Below are positions 43,459 to 54,796 of a stretch of DNA of 64,000 nt, in pieces. The stretch is taken from NCBI GenBank assembly GCA_930367215.1, contig OV884060.1, positions 208,943,253 through 209,007,252 of the forward strand, written 5' to 3'. The notes beneath the pieces are model-generated. The model searched no databases. It saw only the letters and a program-made list of their open reading frames with translations, and was not told where the DNA came from. Numbering within the stretch: position 1 is the stretch's first letter; each line of letters begins with the position of its first letter. Made by a program: the position numbers and the translations under genes. The stretch comes from Pollenia angustigena (taxonomy: Eukaryota > Arthropoda > Insecta > Diptera > Polleniidae).

Positions 43459-44163
43459 CCCAGCTAGCATAGGCTGTTTGTTTGACGATTATGTTTAATA
43501 TACAACACCCAAAAGAATCTTCTGGTGATTATCTGACGAGTAACAAAACCAAAAACATAAAATTTTTTTTATCTGTTACTTTTTTGTAAATTTTTTGACA
43601 CGCTCGCCTTTTAACCTTGGAATGAACCTTTTGCGACTCTTTGTAAGAGTCATATAACAATTACTAAATAAGAGCGTTTTTGAAATATGAAAACTCTATT
43701 GTCAATACATTTTCAATAAAACAAACCAACCTAACGAAAAAGGATTTTCCGACAGGATAGGGTTCATTTCGCAACCTTAACGTTTGTTTCATATAAATTG
43801 TATGAAAATTAGAAGTTTTAACATGAAAAAGACGCTTGATGTCCCTTTTTAGGTAACTCAGTTATACGGCTGAGCATTTCACGAGTCGTAAAATAATCCC
43901 TACATGAGTATCATACGACTCTTGGCATGCTTTTTGAAAGACTCGTTAGATAATCTCTACATGAATCATAAACGATTCCCGTTATGATTAATATAAGCGT
44001 CTTTCGCTGTGTTATGGAAGAATCTCTCATATGAATCAGCATGTGTAACAGTTTCTCCCGTGCGAGGAATCGTCAACAATTAAAAAATGGGCTCGTCGAC
44101 GATCAAAAACACTCTTTATGAGATTCTCGGTAGACTCCTAGATGATTGAAAATGCTAGCTGGG
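43459..44163. repeat. Family F element, copy 1 (705 bp), ends CCCAGCTAGCAT
   Basis: CCCAGCTAGCAT at the left pairs with ATGCTAGCTGGG at the right. The inside holds GACTCGT, ACGATTATC and CTACATGA words repeated in both orientations, another iterated-motif element. The next copy follows after only 69 bp. Confidence 0.7.
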
Positions 44164-44232
44164 ATTTATGTAAATGCAATGTATGTATTAACATACATAC
44201 ATATGTATGTATTTGCTTATGATATAAAATAA

Positions 44233-44810
44233 CCCAGCTAGCATAGGCTGTTTGTTAGACGATTATGTTTAAATATACAACTCTTAAAAGAATCTTCTGA
44301 TGATTATCTGAAAACTTCTTACTTTTTTATTTATTTTTTGACACGCTCGTCTTTTAATCTTGAACCAGTAACGGAGCTACCTAAATAAGAGCGATTTTCA
44401 AAAATATGAAAATTCTATTGCCAATACAATTTCAATAAAACAAACCTGCCCCAGGATCTGCAAAAAAGAGCTTTCCGATAGGATGGTGTTGATTTCGCGA
44501 CCTTAAGGTTTTGTTTTATATAAATTCTATGAAAATAAGAAGTTTTGCCATGAAAAATGCGCTTGATGCCCTTCTTTAGGTAGCTCAGTTATACGACTAA
44601 GCATTTCACGAGTTGTAAAATATTCGCTACATGAGTCTCATACGACTCTTGGCATGCTTGTGAAAGACTCGTTAGATAATCTCTACATACATCATAAACG
44701 ATTATCTTTATGATTCATATGAGCGTCTTTCGGAATCCTTTACAATTAAAAAATGAGCTAGTCGACGATCAAAAACATTCTTTATGAGACGATTAAAAAT
44801 GCTAGCTGGG
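44233..44810. repeat. Family F element, copy 2 (578 bp)
   Basis: Same orientation and ends as the copy at 43459-44163, with clear similarity throughout but several deletions. Direct adjacency suggests either two insertions or a tandem duplication followed by divergence. Confidence 0.7.
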
Positions 44811-45152
44811 AAGGTACACACATTTCGATGTCTCATTAGGCGATTATCTTTTTACCCAACGAAAAACTGCATATTAAAGAAATTTGGTTTTCTCAATGTC
44901 TCATTTGCTTCTATTCTGTCGCAAAGATAACCAGCACTCATTTGTCAATTATTTGTTTTCCTTTTATTTGCCGTGAGTAGTGTTGCCAACTTAAAACAAA
45001 GTTTTTTGTCGGTATATTGAGAAACCCAAAATCGTTAACGGACTGTTTATCGGTCTAATAAATTTATGTTGACATTAAGTAACAGACAGTTTGTCGATAC
45101 ATTCAGAAAATGGCATTTTGTTTAATTTACTTAATGAGAACATTATTAATAT
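44811..45152. other. Interval without gene
   Basis: Ordinary AT-rich sequence; GACAGTTTGTCGATACATT-like words, no structure I can name. Confidence 0.35.
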
Positions 45153-45589
45153 ATTAATAAGGCTCCGTGCAATAACTCCCAGGTGCAATAAGTCCCAGTG
45201 CAATAACTCCCAATGAATTCAATCCCAAAATAAATGAAATAAGTCCCAAACTGGAAAAAAGAAATAAATCCCAAAAAAAATTAAATAATTTCCACGTCTT
45301 AAATGAAACAAACCCCAACTTTTGGGAGTTACTTCATAATGAAATAACTTCTAAAGACATTAATGAAATAACTTCCAAAAACAGTCCATCGAAAAGAAAT
45401 GAAATAAGACCCAAAAAAAATGAAACAACTTCCAACGAAATTTATAATATATGTATTCGTTTTACTTGAATATTTACATATTAGGTTACCAAAAAACTAA
45501 CATTGAGTTGTCAAAATACAAATGGGGCATTTTATTATATCCTGACCTCCTGCAATAGCAACTGCCTGCAGTTTAAGCACGCCGGGTAC

Positions 45590-46145
45590 AAGGATTACCT
45601 CCTCTATGGTATAACAAACATCGGCTTCGCTAACTAAAGCAAACACCGGCTTCGCTAACTAAAGCTTCTCTGCATAGCCGGCCTTCGGCCGAGCGCAAGG
45701 ATTTTATACTCCATGGTATAAGAAACACCGGCTTCGCTAACTAAAGCTTTTCTGCATAGCCGGCCTTTGGCCGGGCGGAAGGATTTTATACTCTATGGTA
45801 TAACAAACACCGGCTTCGCTAACTAAAGCTTCTCTTCATAGCCGGCCTTCGGCCGGGCGCAAGGATTTTCTCCTCTATAGCAGTGATAACCAAGTCCCGA
45901 ACTAAGAAAGCCCCGAACGCACGCACACAAAGATATTATGTGCTTGTGTGCGGTCACAGATACTGATGATAGTCTGATGTTTTGAAACGAACAAAATTGT
46001 AATATACATGTGAATTGCCAACCATGTCTGTGTGAAAAATACGATTATTGACTGACTCGCGAGTCTATGGAGTGGTTATCACTGCTCTATAGTATAACAA
46101 ACACCGGCTTCGTTAACTAAAGCTTCACTGCATAGCCGGTAACCA
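45590..46145 (+). repeat. 85-bp satellite block inside family B
   Basis: Three to four monomers with CACCGGCTTCGCTAACTAAA, GCATAGCCGG, the hairpin GGCCTTCGGCC and GCAAGGATTTTATACTC. The array is interrupted at 45881-46084 by a small element and resumes after it. Monomers here are more alike than those at 38735-39070. Confidence 0.82.
45881..46084. mobile_element. 204-bp hAT-like MITE in the satellite, TSD CTCTATAG
   Basis: CAGTGATAACCA at the left and TGGTTATCACTG at the right are perfect inverted ends. The exact 8-bp CTCTATAG flanks both (45873-45880, 46085-46092) and belongs to the satellite monomer. The end CAGTGAT is shared with the elements at 514 and 52487, so these may be related. Confidence 0.85.
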
Positions 46146-46219
46146 TAAGACACTGCAATTGCAATTAGCAAAATTTTCTTCTTTGATAAACTTAAGTCAT
46201 TGTATTCAAATAGTTTGAA

Positions 46220-46495
46220 CCCAGTAAAAAAAAATTGGGTTTTTTGAAGCACTACAGAGAAAAAGCGCATACTCAAGCGCTTCAATTAGAGAGCTCTTAT
46301 AAAGCAGTAAATGATAACGAATAAAACATACAAAAAAGCTGCTTTTTTAGTGCTGTAGCCCTTAAAAAAGCACTCGAGGAGCGCTTTGTCTGCATGTTAA
46401 AAGAAGCGCTTATTGTCAGCAGAAAATAGTCCTCCAAACCGGGAACACCCCATACAAAAATCAGGCATCCCATCAGCAGGTTTGAAGCGATTTGG
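46220..46495. repeat. CCCAGTAAAAAA MITE, right-truncated
   Basis: It starts CCCAGTAAAAAA and follows the 42971 copy through AAAGCGCATACTCAAGCGCT and CGGGAACACCCCATACAAAA to GAAGCGATTTGG, where it stops. The right inverted end is missing. Confidence 0.6.
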
Positions 46496-46892
46496 GAAAT
46501 ATCCCGTTATAAATACCGTTTAAAATTTTAAACAATTTTAAGAAATTGCAAATAATTGAAAATGAAAAAACTCCCACAAAAAATGAAATAACTCCCACAG
46601 CAAATTAAATAACACCGAAAACCAAAATAAAATTTTTTCGGGGACTTATTGCATTTGGATTTTATTTCATTATGAAATACTGCAAGGCAAAAAATGAAAT
46701 AACTTCCAAAAAAATTAAATAAAACCGAGAGGGCTGGGAGCTATTTCATAATGAAATTACTCCCACATTTGTATGAAAAATTTTTGGGTCTAATTTCATT
46801 TTTTTCTTGGGACTTATTGCACCTGGGAGTTATTGCACGGAGCCATTAATAACAACAAGCATCAGCTGATTTTAATAAATCTTTAGTTTTAA

Positions 46893-47463
46893 TTAAATTT
46901 GAAAGAGTTTGTTCTTGCAAACGATTTCTTTTTTCGTTTCAACTGCTGCTGATGAATGGGGTATTGACAATATTCCGATAGCAATACGTGAAATATCAGG
47001 AAACATAACTTCGTCCATTTCGTTCTTAATTTGGTTACACTTTTCAAAAATCGAAATATCACGAAATTGGGAATTGATTTTTAAAATGTATGACAAAATT
47101 AAAAAATACATCTTTGTTTCAACGTTTAAAATTTTAGTTACAAAAGCCATCTAGTTTGTGCATCCCTTCGAATTACGTAAACTTCTGTTCCAAAATAGTC
47201 TTGGAAATTTTGAAGCTTTTACAAAAGTAAAATCTTATTCCTTCATAAATTTATTAAATTTCTTTAGGTAGACATAAATAAGCTGCAGACGTGGCTAAGT
47301 CTAAATTATGGCATGCACAGCCATTTACGAACAAATTTGGTAACAATTCTTTTAATCTGGCCTGAACACCGCTAAATTGCCCCATCGTTACATTGCAATT
47401 ATCAGCCGTAAGCACAATCATTTTTTCCAGAGGAATACAATTTTGTCTGTAATTCCATAACAT
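46893..47463 (-). pseudogene. hAT transposase remnant (central block and dimerization tail)
   Basis: 47463-47254 encodes MIVLTADNCNVTMGQFSGVQ, then LKELLPNLFVNGCACHNLDL, the conserved 'D-N-C.NV..G...GV...LK...PN...CHsL.L' block of hAT/ZMYM-type transposases. 47150-46893 encodes the C-terminal dimerization motif FPDISRIAIGILSIPHSSAA. The segment between is deleted and shifted. It lies 50 bp outside family B and about 320 bp from family A, but no evidence ties it to either. Confidence 0.75.
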
Positions 47464-47780
47464 AAGAAGAAAAGAGTACTAAAACTGACGTGGGGCTCCG
47501 TAGTATTTTTGAAATGAAAAAGTACCATAGTACTGAATTTTCCATCACTGTTACATATAGAATTTTAGGCCGTATTAGCTAAAATAAAATCTTATTTAAT
47601 GAACAACTACATTGGCCAAACAACGAAAATAATATAGAAAAACAAATTTTGATATTTTGTTTTTGTTTTAAATGTTAGTTAAACGTGTCACTTTTGCATT
47701 GGCATTCTTTAAACAGGTAGTTACAAACAGTCTTTACTACAAAATTCCAAATAAGGAATAATTTTATAGGCCAAAAATAC

Positions 47781-48898
47781 GGCTCCACGAAAAGCCCCCC
47801 AATGAAATAACGCCCAGGAAATAACCCCCAATGAAATAAACCCAAAAAAATAGGAAATAACACCCAAAAGCAGTGAATGAAATAACATCGAAAAATAAAT
47901 GAAATAAAACCCAAAACGAAAACCAAACAACCCCCAATATTTGGAAGTTATTTCATATGAAATAACACCCAATGATGAAAATGAAATAACCCCCAATGAA
48001 AAAAACCCCATCAGCAACAAAAATGAAATTATGCCCAAAATTCATAAAAGAGTCAGTTTCACCAAGGATTTCATAAAGTTAATATGGACCAACAGCAAAG
48101 TCGCAAAATTATTGAAATGAATCGTGTGGAGGCCCGCAGGCGTCTTCTTCATAATAAGGATATATTCGGTTCAAAAAAATTGCCGCAGTTATTTGACCCG
48201 CCCGTATATCCTTGTAGCCCTGCTCTATTTTTGCAGTTCGGAAGACAATTTGCCTTTTACGTTTGACCTTTACACAACTACCTCCACTGTTTAAATATAA
48301 TTGTTTTTCACTTAAAGAATATAGAAAATTGTTATTCCTTCGTTTTCCACCAACAATTTCGAATTCCATTTTTTTAAATATAAACACGAGATGATGTAAA
48401 GCGTCCGAACTTCGATGCACAACTGAAAATATTTTATGTTTTACAAGAACTCAACTCAACATGCAAGGCAGATTGTATTCATATATTGACACTGTTATTC
48501 CAAAAAACAGTTACTTGAATTCTCAAAAAAAAGGAAAAAGATCAAACTAAGCAAAGGAAATAAACCCCAAATAAAATGAAATAACCCCCAAAAACAAACA
48601 ACTTTAAAAATTAAATAACCCCCGAATGAAAAATGAAATAACACGCAAATTAAACACGCTATGAAACAAGCCCCGAATTTTAAAAATTTGTTGGGTGTTA
48701 TTTCATTGGAGATTATTTCATAATTTGAAAACCCCAAATGAGGAATGAAATAATTCCCAAAAAAAAAAATGAAAAACGGCCCAAAAAAATTGGAAGTTAT
48801 TTCATATGAAATAACACCCAACAATGTATGGAAAAAAATTGGGGAATATTTCATTTCTCGTTTGGGCGTTATTTCATTGGGGGGCTTTTCGTGGAGCC
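47781..48898. mobile_element. hAT-like family A, 1118 bp, ends GGCTCCACGAAAAG
   Basis: GGCTCCACGAAAAGCCCCCC at the left is exactly inverted at the right (about 35 bp). Flanking 8-mers AAAAATAC (47773-47780) and GAAAATAC (48899-48906) differ at one base. At least nine variants of TGAAATAACNCCCAA in the first 240 bp and about twelve in the last 340 bp, in both orientations. Several are back-to-back palindromes around TTATTTCATATGAAATAA. The centre has the 86-codon ORF. Confidence 0.85.
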
Positions 48899-48981
48899 GA
48901 AAATACAAACCGTATTAGAGAATTGAAAATTTTGTATTAATACGAATAACAAGACATAAAACCTAACGGACATGTTCTGAC
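48028..48981 (-). repeat. Right arm of the 0.95-kb inverted duplication
   Basis: Reverse-complement partner of 37486-38442, about 9.6 kb away. Here family A is complete; at the other arm only its right half plus the outer flank is present. The outer match ends near CATGTCCGTTAGG / CCTAACGGACATG. Confidence 0.85.
48109..48369 (-). CDS. 86-codon ORF in family A (second copy)
   Basis: MEFEIVGGKRRNNNFLYSLS, differing from the 38098 copy at scattered positions (for example RTAKIEQGYKDI against RVAKKKQGYKDL). Open in both copies with no stop. Its role is unknown; see the other copy for the doubtful FLYWCH resemblance. Confidence 0.3.
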   Translation of the reverse strand: MEFEIVGGKRRNNNFLYSLSEKQLYLNSGGSCVKVKRKRQIVFRTAKIEQGYKDIRAGQITAAIFLNRIYPYYEEDACGPPHDSFQ

Positions 48982-51000
48982 AATTGCAAAACGCTAAACA
49001 TTTACGAATTCGACTTAAAATCGCATAAGAGGTGCTCTGTAAATTGCAATCGCAAGAAGTTTGGCGACTTAAAATTGCAAAAGTATGCTCAGGGGAACAA
49101 GAATATTTTTAAGAAACAATGTCAGATCGCTAGAAAATAGCACGAGCTTTAGAACACCAAACAACAAATCTGGCTTTTTGCGATTCCAAATCCTGCGATT
49201 GTCAGAACGTGAACGTAAGTTTAAATATTTATCCGCGTCAGCTCCCAAGTATTTTCCTTTCTGAAGAAAAAAAAAAATATATAATTTACTAATTTTTGTT
49301 TTAGTATCAACTTTTATGAAAATTATTTATAAAATATTGCAATTTACTAACAAATAAATAATGAAGCTTTGGCAAAGATCTATGAATTAATTAGACACAT
49401 TCAAGGTGATGCTTACGCACGTACACAAGGTACTAAATATTCATGTATAAGTACATTTTTACATTTAATTTCATCTTCAATACTTTTTAAAACCAAAATT
49501 TTTTTCTGACAAAATACTCAATACTTCCTTCCCACAGTTCCACAAATTCAATATTATAATTGTATTGTATAAGTTTTGTATGTTTGTATTGTTGATAGAT
49601 TTAAGTACATGTGTATACATAAGACGATCTTGTATCCATAATTTTGGATTTAATGCTTCCGCTCCTATTTAATTTTATTTTCAATATTTAATTTAAAAAT
49701 TATCACTTTAACACTAATTTCAATAATGATTATGGTTGTGACTTTTATAATTCTCTTCTTTTTTTTATATGTATATTTAGTTATAGATATGTAGGTATAA
49801 ATATATACATATTTAAACATATATATGTACTATATAAATTGATATTTAAATAACTTTAATGGATATTTTCTTAGTTTTATTGGCTTTGGCATAATTTTTT
49901 TTTTTTAATTTTATGAAAACCACTTTAAAGAATATTTATTTTATTAAATATAATTTTGTTTTTAATTTATTGCTTTAAAACCATTATAATAGTAAAAAAT
50001 TTTTAAAATTTTTATAATTTCAGCACCTTTTCCTTATTTCCTTAAACACAGAACTCACCATTTTTTGTACAAACATTTTTATGTTTTTATTTCAAGTTTA
50101 AAATTATAAATCCGTTATAAATGTTTTCAATTGTTTATTTTTTTAGTTTTTATAAATTTTTTTTTTGTAAATTTATTTCTCAAACCGTTTTATATACGCC
50201 CGTTATTAGCTGAAATCGCAATGTTGACTTCTAAACCACAACACTTGTATTTATAAACGTTTACAAATTCTCCAGTTCGAATTCGGCTATTGAATAAGGG
50301 AACTCTCTATATCTCCATTTATTGTTTACTTAAACGTTTTAAATAATCATGATCATTGCGATGATGATGATAGTGATGATAATTTTGATAGTTAGTCTGG
50401 GTGTTTGTAGTTGTTAAGTTGTTTTGCTGGGAGCGGTAGCAGCATCAGTATTCGTTTGGTTAATCGATCTAACGTGTAGGCAAAATGTGTCAATAGATTT
50501 TTGTGTTTTATTTAAAACTCACATAAGTGAATGTTTGTTAGTATTTGTATTTTAAATATATTTTTGTTTTAAACTGTCCTCGCTTTGGAAGAGGATTTAC
50601 GTGATTTTTTTGAAAAGTATTAGGTGTAAACGAAATTTTTGCTAGATAAATTAGTTTATTGTTTGTTTTAATAAAACTTGTGCAAAATCGTCTTGATTTT
50701 ATTGCTGTTTTATATAAAAGTAATTAATTTTATACTTGGAATATAAAACTTTCTTTCACAAAATTGTAAAATTTCCCAATAAATTTGCTAATATGCATTT
50801 AAAATATCTTCTCACTTTTGACTTGAATTAATTACAAAAACAATACAAAACTTAAGAGAGGAACTCGATTTTTCAGCTAAAGACTTAAGACAGAAACTGA
50901 AAACCCACCATTTTAGTTTTAGGCCAAAGACTTAAGACACAAACTCTAAGAGCTAATAGAGCTTCATCATATTGAAGGCTGAATATAAAAAAAGGGTAAC
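48982..51000. other. 2-kb AT-rich interval without clear transposon or gene
   Basis: Unlike most of the window this stretch lacks obvious terminal repeats. A GATGATGATAGTGATGAT run lies near 50357. A 24-codon exon-like frame near 49360-49430 lacks good splice sites. It could be intron or untranslated sequence of an unseen gene; that is a guess. Confidence 0.35.
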
Positions 51001-51005
51001 TCGAA

Positions 51006-51032
51006 TTAGGTTTAGGTTTAGGTTTAGGGAAA
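51006..51032. repeat. (TTTAGG)n microsatellite, about four units
   Basis: TTAGGTTTAGGTTTAGGTTT is a short perfect hexamer run in AT-rich DNA. It matches the plant-type telomere hexamer by sequence only. Confidence 0.7.
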
Positions 51033-51379
51033 GAAAAAAACTGAAAAAAATCCTTTAAATTTCAGATATTAAAAAAGTCTTATTGCAATTTAAAATAAAA
51101 TGAGGCAACAAATTTTAAACTATTTCCATTGTATTTGTTGTGTTTTATATAAAAAAAAGTGCTATGCCTCTAAAAATACACCCCCACGCAATCCGTCTTT
51201 GAAACTCGTTAACACCGACCACAGAATTGCTAAATTATTATAGATGATACTATTGTGTTTTAATTAATTAAAATCGCGGCTGTGCGAATAACTTTTTTTA
51301 CGTTTTTTTATAGATTATGAAAATTAGTGATAATAAAAATTTGTATGCAAAATATCAAGAAATTTGAATATAAAACAAC

Positions 51380-51876
51380 TTGCAAAATACAGTTTAAAAC
51401 TTTTTTTTTTGTAGAAAAACGTTTTTCATATCCTTAATTGCGATGTCATTTAAAACGTTTTTCCACTACACAAGCGGCTTTTAAAACGTTATTCCGATTT
51501 GCAAAACCATTAGTTTGTATCATTTTGTTAGTCACTTACAACGTTCTTTCAGTGGCTGACTCTTTGTATTGCATTTTGAAGAGGTTAATGTGCATAATTT
51601 TGGATGATATGATGTTTAAACAATGTAAGAGAATAATTTTAACGATAATTTGCAAAAAACAGATTTTGCAAAAAGTGGCTTTTACAACGTTATTCGCGGC
51701 TTTGCTTCAATTTTGAAAAATAATAATTTTTTGTATTTCTGTTTTATGTAACAAATTTAAATGAATACTAGATATTTTACATCATGTTCCTATACAATTT
51801 AAAAATCCATTACTTTAATTATAAGATTTTAAATCTTGTTTTATTGGAAATCAAATAAATAAAAAAATTTAAATTA
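51380..51876. repeat. AAAACGTT-rich block and dispersed repeat
   Basis: AAAACGTT / AACGTTAT words recur between 51400 and 51710 in one orientation, with no matching inverse arm. 51720-51876 is the inverse copy of 39895-40066 (AGATTTTAAATCT palindrome). No coding content. Confidence 0.45.
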
Positions 51877-52044
51877 AAAATTAATGATATTGTCAGATTA
51901 ACATTATTTTTTTTTTCTTAATTAAAACTATTTACTTATAAGTCACAAAATAAATTTTTGTTACGAAATTTAAGTAATCACTCATTTTTGGTATCAAGTA
52001 TAAATTTTAACCTGTCCCTCCTCTAATTTTCGAGATAAGATGAG

Positions 52045-52300
52045 ACTATCAGCGCAGAAGTGGTTTAACCCCAGACTACTTATTATGAGATAATGTGGAG
52101 GTAACACTACTCGTGCACTATAGTACTTGGTTGAAACGGCCCGTGCAAAAACTATGTTTCAAGCGCCATCTGTTTTGGATACAAACAGTTGGCTTACTCG
52201 ACTATTGCACTGTAAAGAACAGTGCAAAGAACATATCTAACAACCGAACTGTAAACAAATTAAATTGTGGTTTACACTACTTCTTCGCTGATAGCCTCAG
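52045..52300. repeat. Foldback, ends GACTATCAGCGCAGAAGT
   Basis: GAGACTATCAGCGCAGAAGT at the left pairs with CTTCTTCGCTGATAGCCTC at the right; GGTTTAAC inside left pairs loosely with GTGGTTTAC inside right. About 260 bp. Target duplication uncertain. Confidence 0.55.
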
Positions 52301-52618
52301 ATAGCACATATTTTCATTTACTCCTTAGTTAAATCTTAAATTTTCATTGTATTCGCTTTATTTCTGATCTTCGGTATAAAAAAATTTAGATAGTATATTC
52401 GGTCAAGACCAACCATTGGATGCTTTACCTCACAGTATATGGGCACTTCCACTGAAAAGCTCTCTTTTTGTCACGTCACGGCACCTCAGTGATGTTAACT
52501 TTTATTTTTTCATTACCGTACGGCCCTCTAAAAATTACCGTTTTTGAGAAGAAATTACCGTACGCAAAGGTTTTTTAATTTAAACATTCACAGCAGTATT
52601 CAAAAAAAATTGGAATAT

Positions 52619-54397
52619 GGCCTGTTCAACAATCTCGACAGCAAATCGAAGCGATAGCCATCCATTCGCTCGATTTCGAATCAGATTGGGTTCAACCATT
52701 TCGACAGCTTTCGATCGCTTGCTTTTACGAGTGTAAAAATTTGTTACTTACGTATTAAAAAAATAAAGTATTGCCATATAAAATAGTTCTATATTTTGTT
52801 GCTTTTTTGTTCAAAAGAATCAAAAATAATACTAATTTGCTTGATAACAAATACAACCGCGTTTGAAATTTTAGCAGCTGTATAAAAATGTCAAAAAATA
52901 AAAAAACCTTTTTTGTTGAAACAAAAACTTAAGAAAAGTGTAAACAAAAGTTACATTTTATTAAAAACATAATATTTAAGTAAAAAAATAAATAACACAA
53001 GCAAATAAATAAATAAGCCAATCAAACAAAACGTAAAAGAAAGTTGAATAAGAACCAAGTCAATATTTTGATAGCATCAGCTTGCTCCTTGACCGTCGTT
53101 GCATTTGTTTCATTTGATGACAAATTAACGACAGTTGTTCCTTAACAGCCGTCTTCCTCTTTGAAGAGCAGTTTGTATTTTATTCCTCACTATCGCCTTC
53201 TATCCTTCTTCGTTTGGATGAAGTTTTAAAATTTTTGCTGTTTTCCTCCAAAATTTAATCTTTAATTTTGATTTCTTGTGCAACCACCGTCGCAGCTTTA
53301 GAAACTCTTGGTGGTGATTCTGATATCTGCTGGCTGAGTTTCAGCACTTTTAACTTTACCCGCCAACACTCTACAACTAGGTGCAGCAGTCGAAGACCAA
53401 AGCAGCGTCCGAACAATTATATGGTCTAGGGAAGTAAAATAGTTTTGTTTTAGGTACCGCCACAAGTTCCTTGCAGGCTTTTGTTGTTTTCTGAATTTTT
53501 TTTTGTCCTACATTTAAAATCTGCCCATGCCTGTTTATACATATACATATGTAATATTTACAAAATCAATTCAAGCTATGGTTTTTTTTCTTCCTTAAAA
53601 AATAATGTGGTTTACATTTTCCCACTTTGCAATGACGTTTAGTGTTAGGCCTATAATTTTCCATTACTCGTCCATCAAAAATGTATTTGCTCCAAACACT
53701 GGTGCACCTCTCACCAACCCAGGATTTTCCTCCATGTATTCACCTAATGTAAGCAGTACATGACACTCATTTATATTTCTCGAGTAACGTTTTCGAGATA
53801 TCTGCAGTTGTTTTAGCTAGTTATTTTGAAAAATCGCAAGAATTGTTCATCTGAGTTGTGAAAACTATTGAATAAATATCTCCTGTTTTAGCACATATTT
53901 ATGAAAAGAAAGGAGGATAAACATATTTATTTGAAATTTTTGGAAATATATAAAAAACTTCAGAAAAACACGATTTTCGCGAATATCTCGAAAACGCTTA
54001 TTGAGAGAAATAAATGAGTGCCATATTCGTTAGCGGCCCAAATTAAGCTGAAACAAAATCGCATTTTTAAGGCGAATTTTTTGTGGCATATTGTAATCAA
54101 TAAAATTTTTTTATTTTATATAATTACCATTTGTTTTCCATTTTTATTTATAATTTATTTAATTTACCATGATTCGACAACAAAACAACAAGTGAGTGGT
54201 TTTGACATTTGTTTTCGTAATGTCGACAATACCTTCGATATTAATAAACCGCTTTTTGTATGAAAGTACTTACGTTTTCTTTCGAGTTGTCGTTTAAACG
54301 AATGTTAGTATAGAATAAAGTTAGTTGAACCCAAAACAGTTTTCGATCGCTTAGAACGCGATCGAAGTCGTTCTTTCGAAATCGTTGAACAGGCCAT
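52619..54397. repeat. Inverted-repeat element, ends GGCCTGTTCAAC
   Basis: GGCCTGTTCAACAATCTCGA pairs with TCGAAATCGTTGAACAGGCC. Inside both ends, TTCGATCGC and GGGTTCAAC words continue the symmetry. The small element at 61601-61737 has closely related ends. A minus-strand stretch at 53150-53450 may be coding debris, but I could not assign it. Confidence 0.6.
53758..54032. repeat. Foldback, ends TGGCACTCATTTATT
   Basis: GACACTCATTTATATTTCTC at the left pairs with GAGAAATAAATGAGTGCC at the right; AACGTTTTCGAGATAT pairs with ATATCTCGAAAACGCTT. Nested within 52619-54397. Confidence 0.7.
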
Positions 54398-54664
54398 TAA
54401 ATTTTAAATGTGTTTTATGAAAAATTTTAAATGAAAATCTTTGTTTAAAACATATTTTAAACCAAAATTATTGTATTTTTTATCAATACGAAAGTAAAAT
54501 CATCATATGTATAACTAAAATTTTAACGTTACTGCCAGACTGATTCATCATCGCACAGCCTAAACGACTGAAGCTAAAAAGTTTAAATTTGAACCGGAAT
54601 TGGTATCGTTCAACTAAGACAGAATTTTTTAAAATTCGAATATCGCAAGAGAATATTAAGTGTC

Positions 54665-54796
54665 GGTCCACACACGTCAAGTTTGACTCGTCAAGTCTTG
54701 ATCTTTTAGGAGAGAAGGGAAAAGAGAAGGCCATTTCTTTTCCCCTCTCTCCTAAAAACTCAAGACTTGACGAGTCAGACTTGACGTGTGTGAACC
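54665..54796. repeat. Complete foldback of the AAGTCTTGA family
   Basis: Arms start GGTCCACACACGTCAAG and run through GACTCGTCAAGTCTTGATCT to the CCCCTCTCTCC stem. The whole 132 bp is a near-continuous hairpin. The truncated relative is in a Cyp4aa1 intron at 13220-13333. Confidence 0.78.

Larger units (their letters stand above)
45161..46844. mobile_element. hAT-like family B, 1684 bp, 8-bp TSD ATTAATAA
   Basis: Left end GGCTCCGTGCAATAACTCCC is exactly repeated in inverse at the right end; the match runs over 35 bp. ATTAATAA flanks both sides exactly (45153-45160, 46845-46852). About 13 variants of GAAATAACTCCCA lie in the first 280 bp and about 12 in the last 290 bp, in both orientations. 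The middle holds the 85-bp satellite, a 204-bp hAT-like MITE and a CCCAGTAAAAAA MITE fragment. No transposase inside. Confidence 0.88.

Noticed and set aside
49360..49430. Exon-like frame reading ALAKIYELIRHIQGDAYARTQ
   Set aside because: It is bounded by a stop upstream and has only a weak donor (GTACTAA) and no pyrimidine tract. No family was recognised. Too short to support as a gene.
53150..53450. Minus-strand coding remnant (segments such as SESPPRVSKAATVV and RRRIEGDSEE)
   Set aside because: Fragments in more than one frame with no recognisable domain; I could not support a family assignment.
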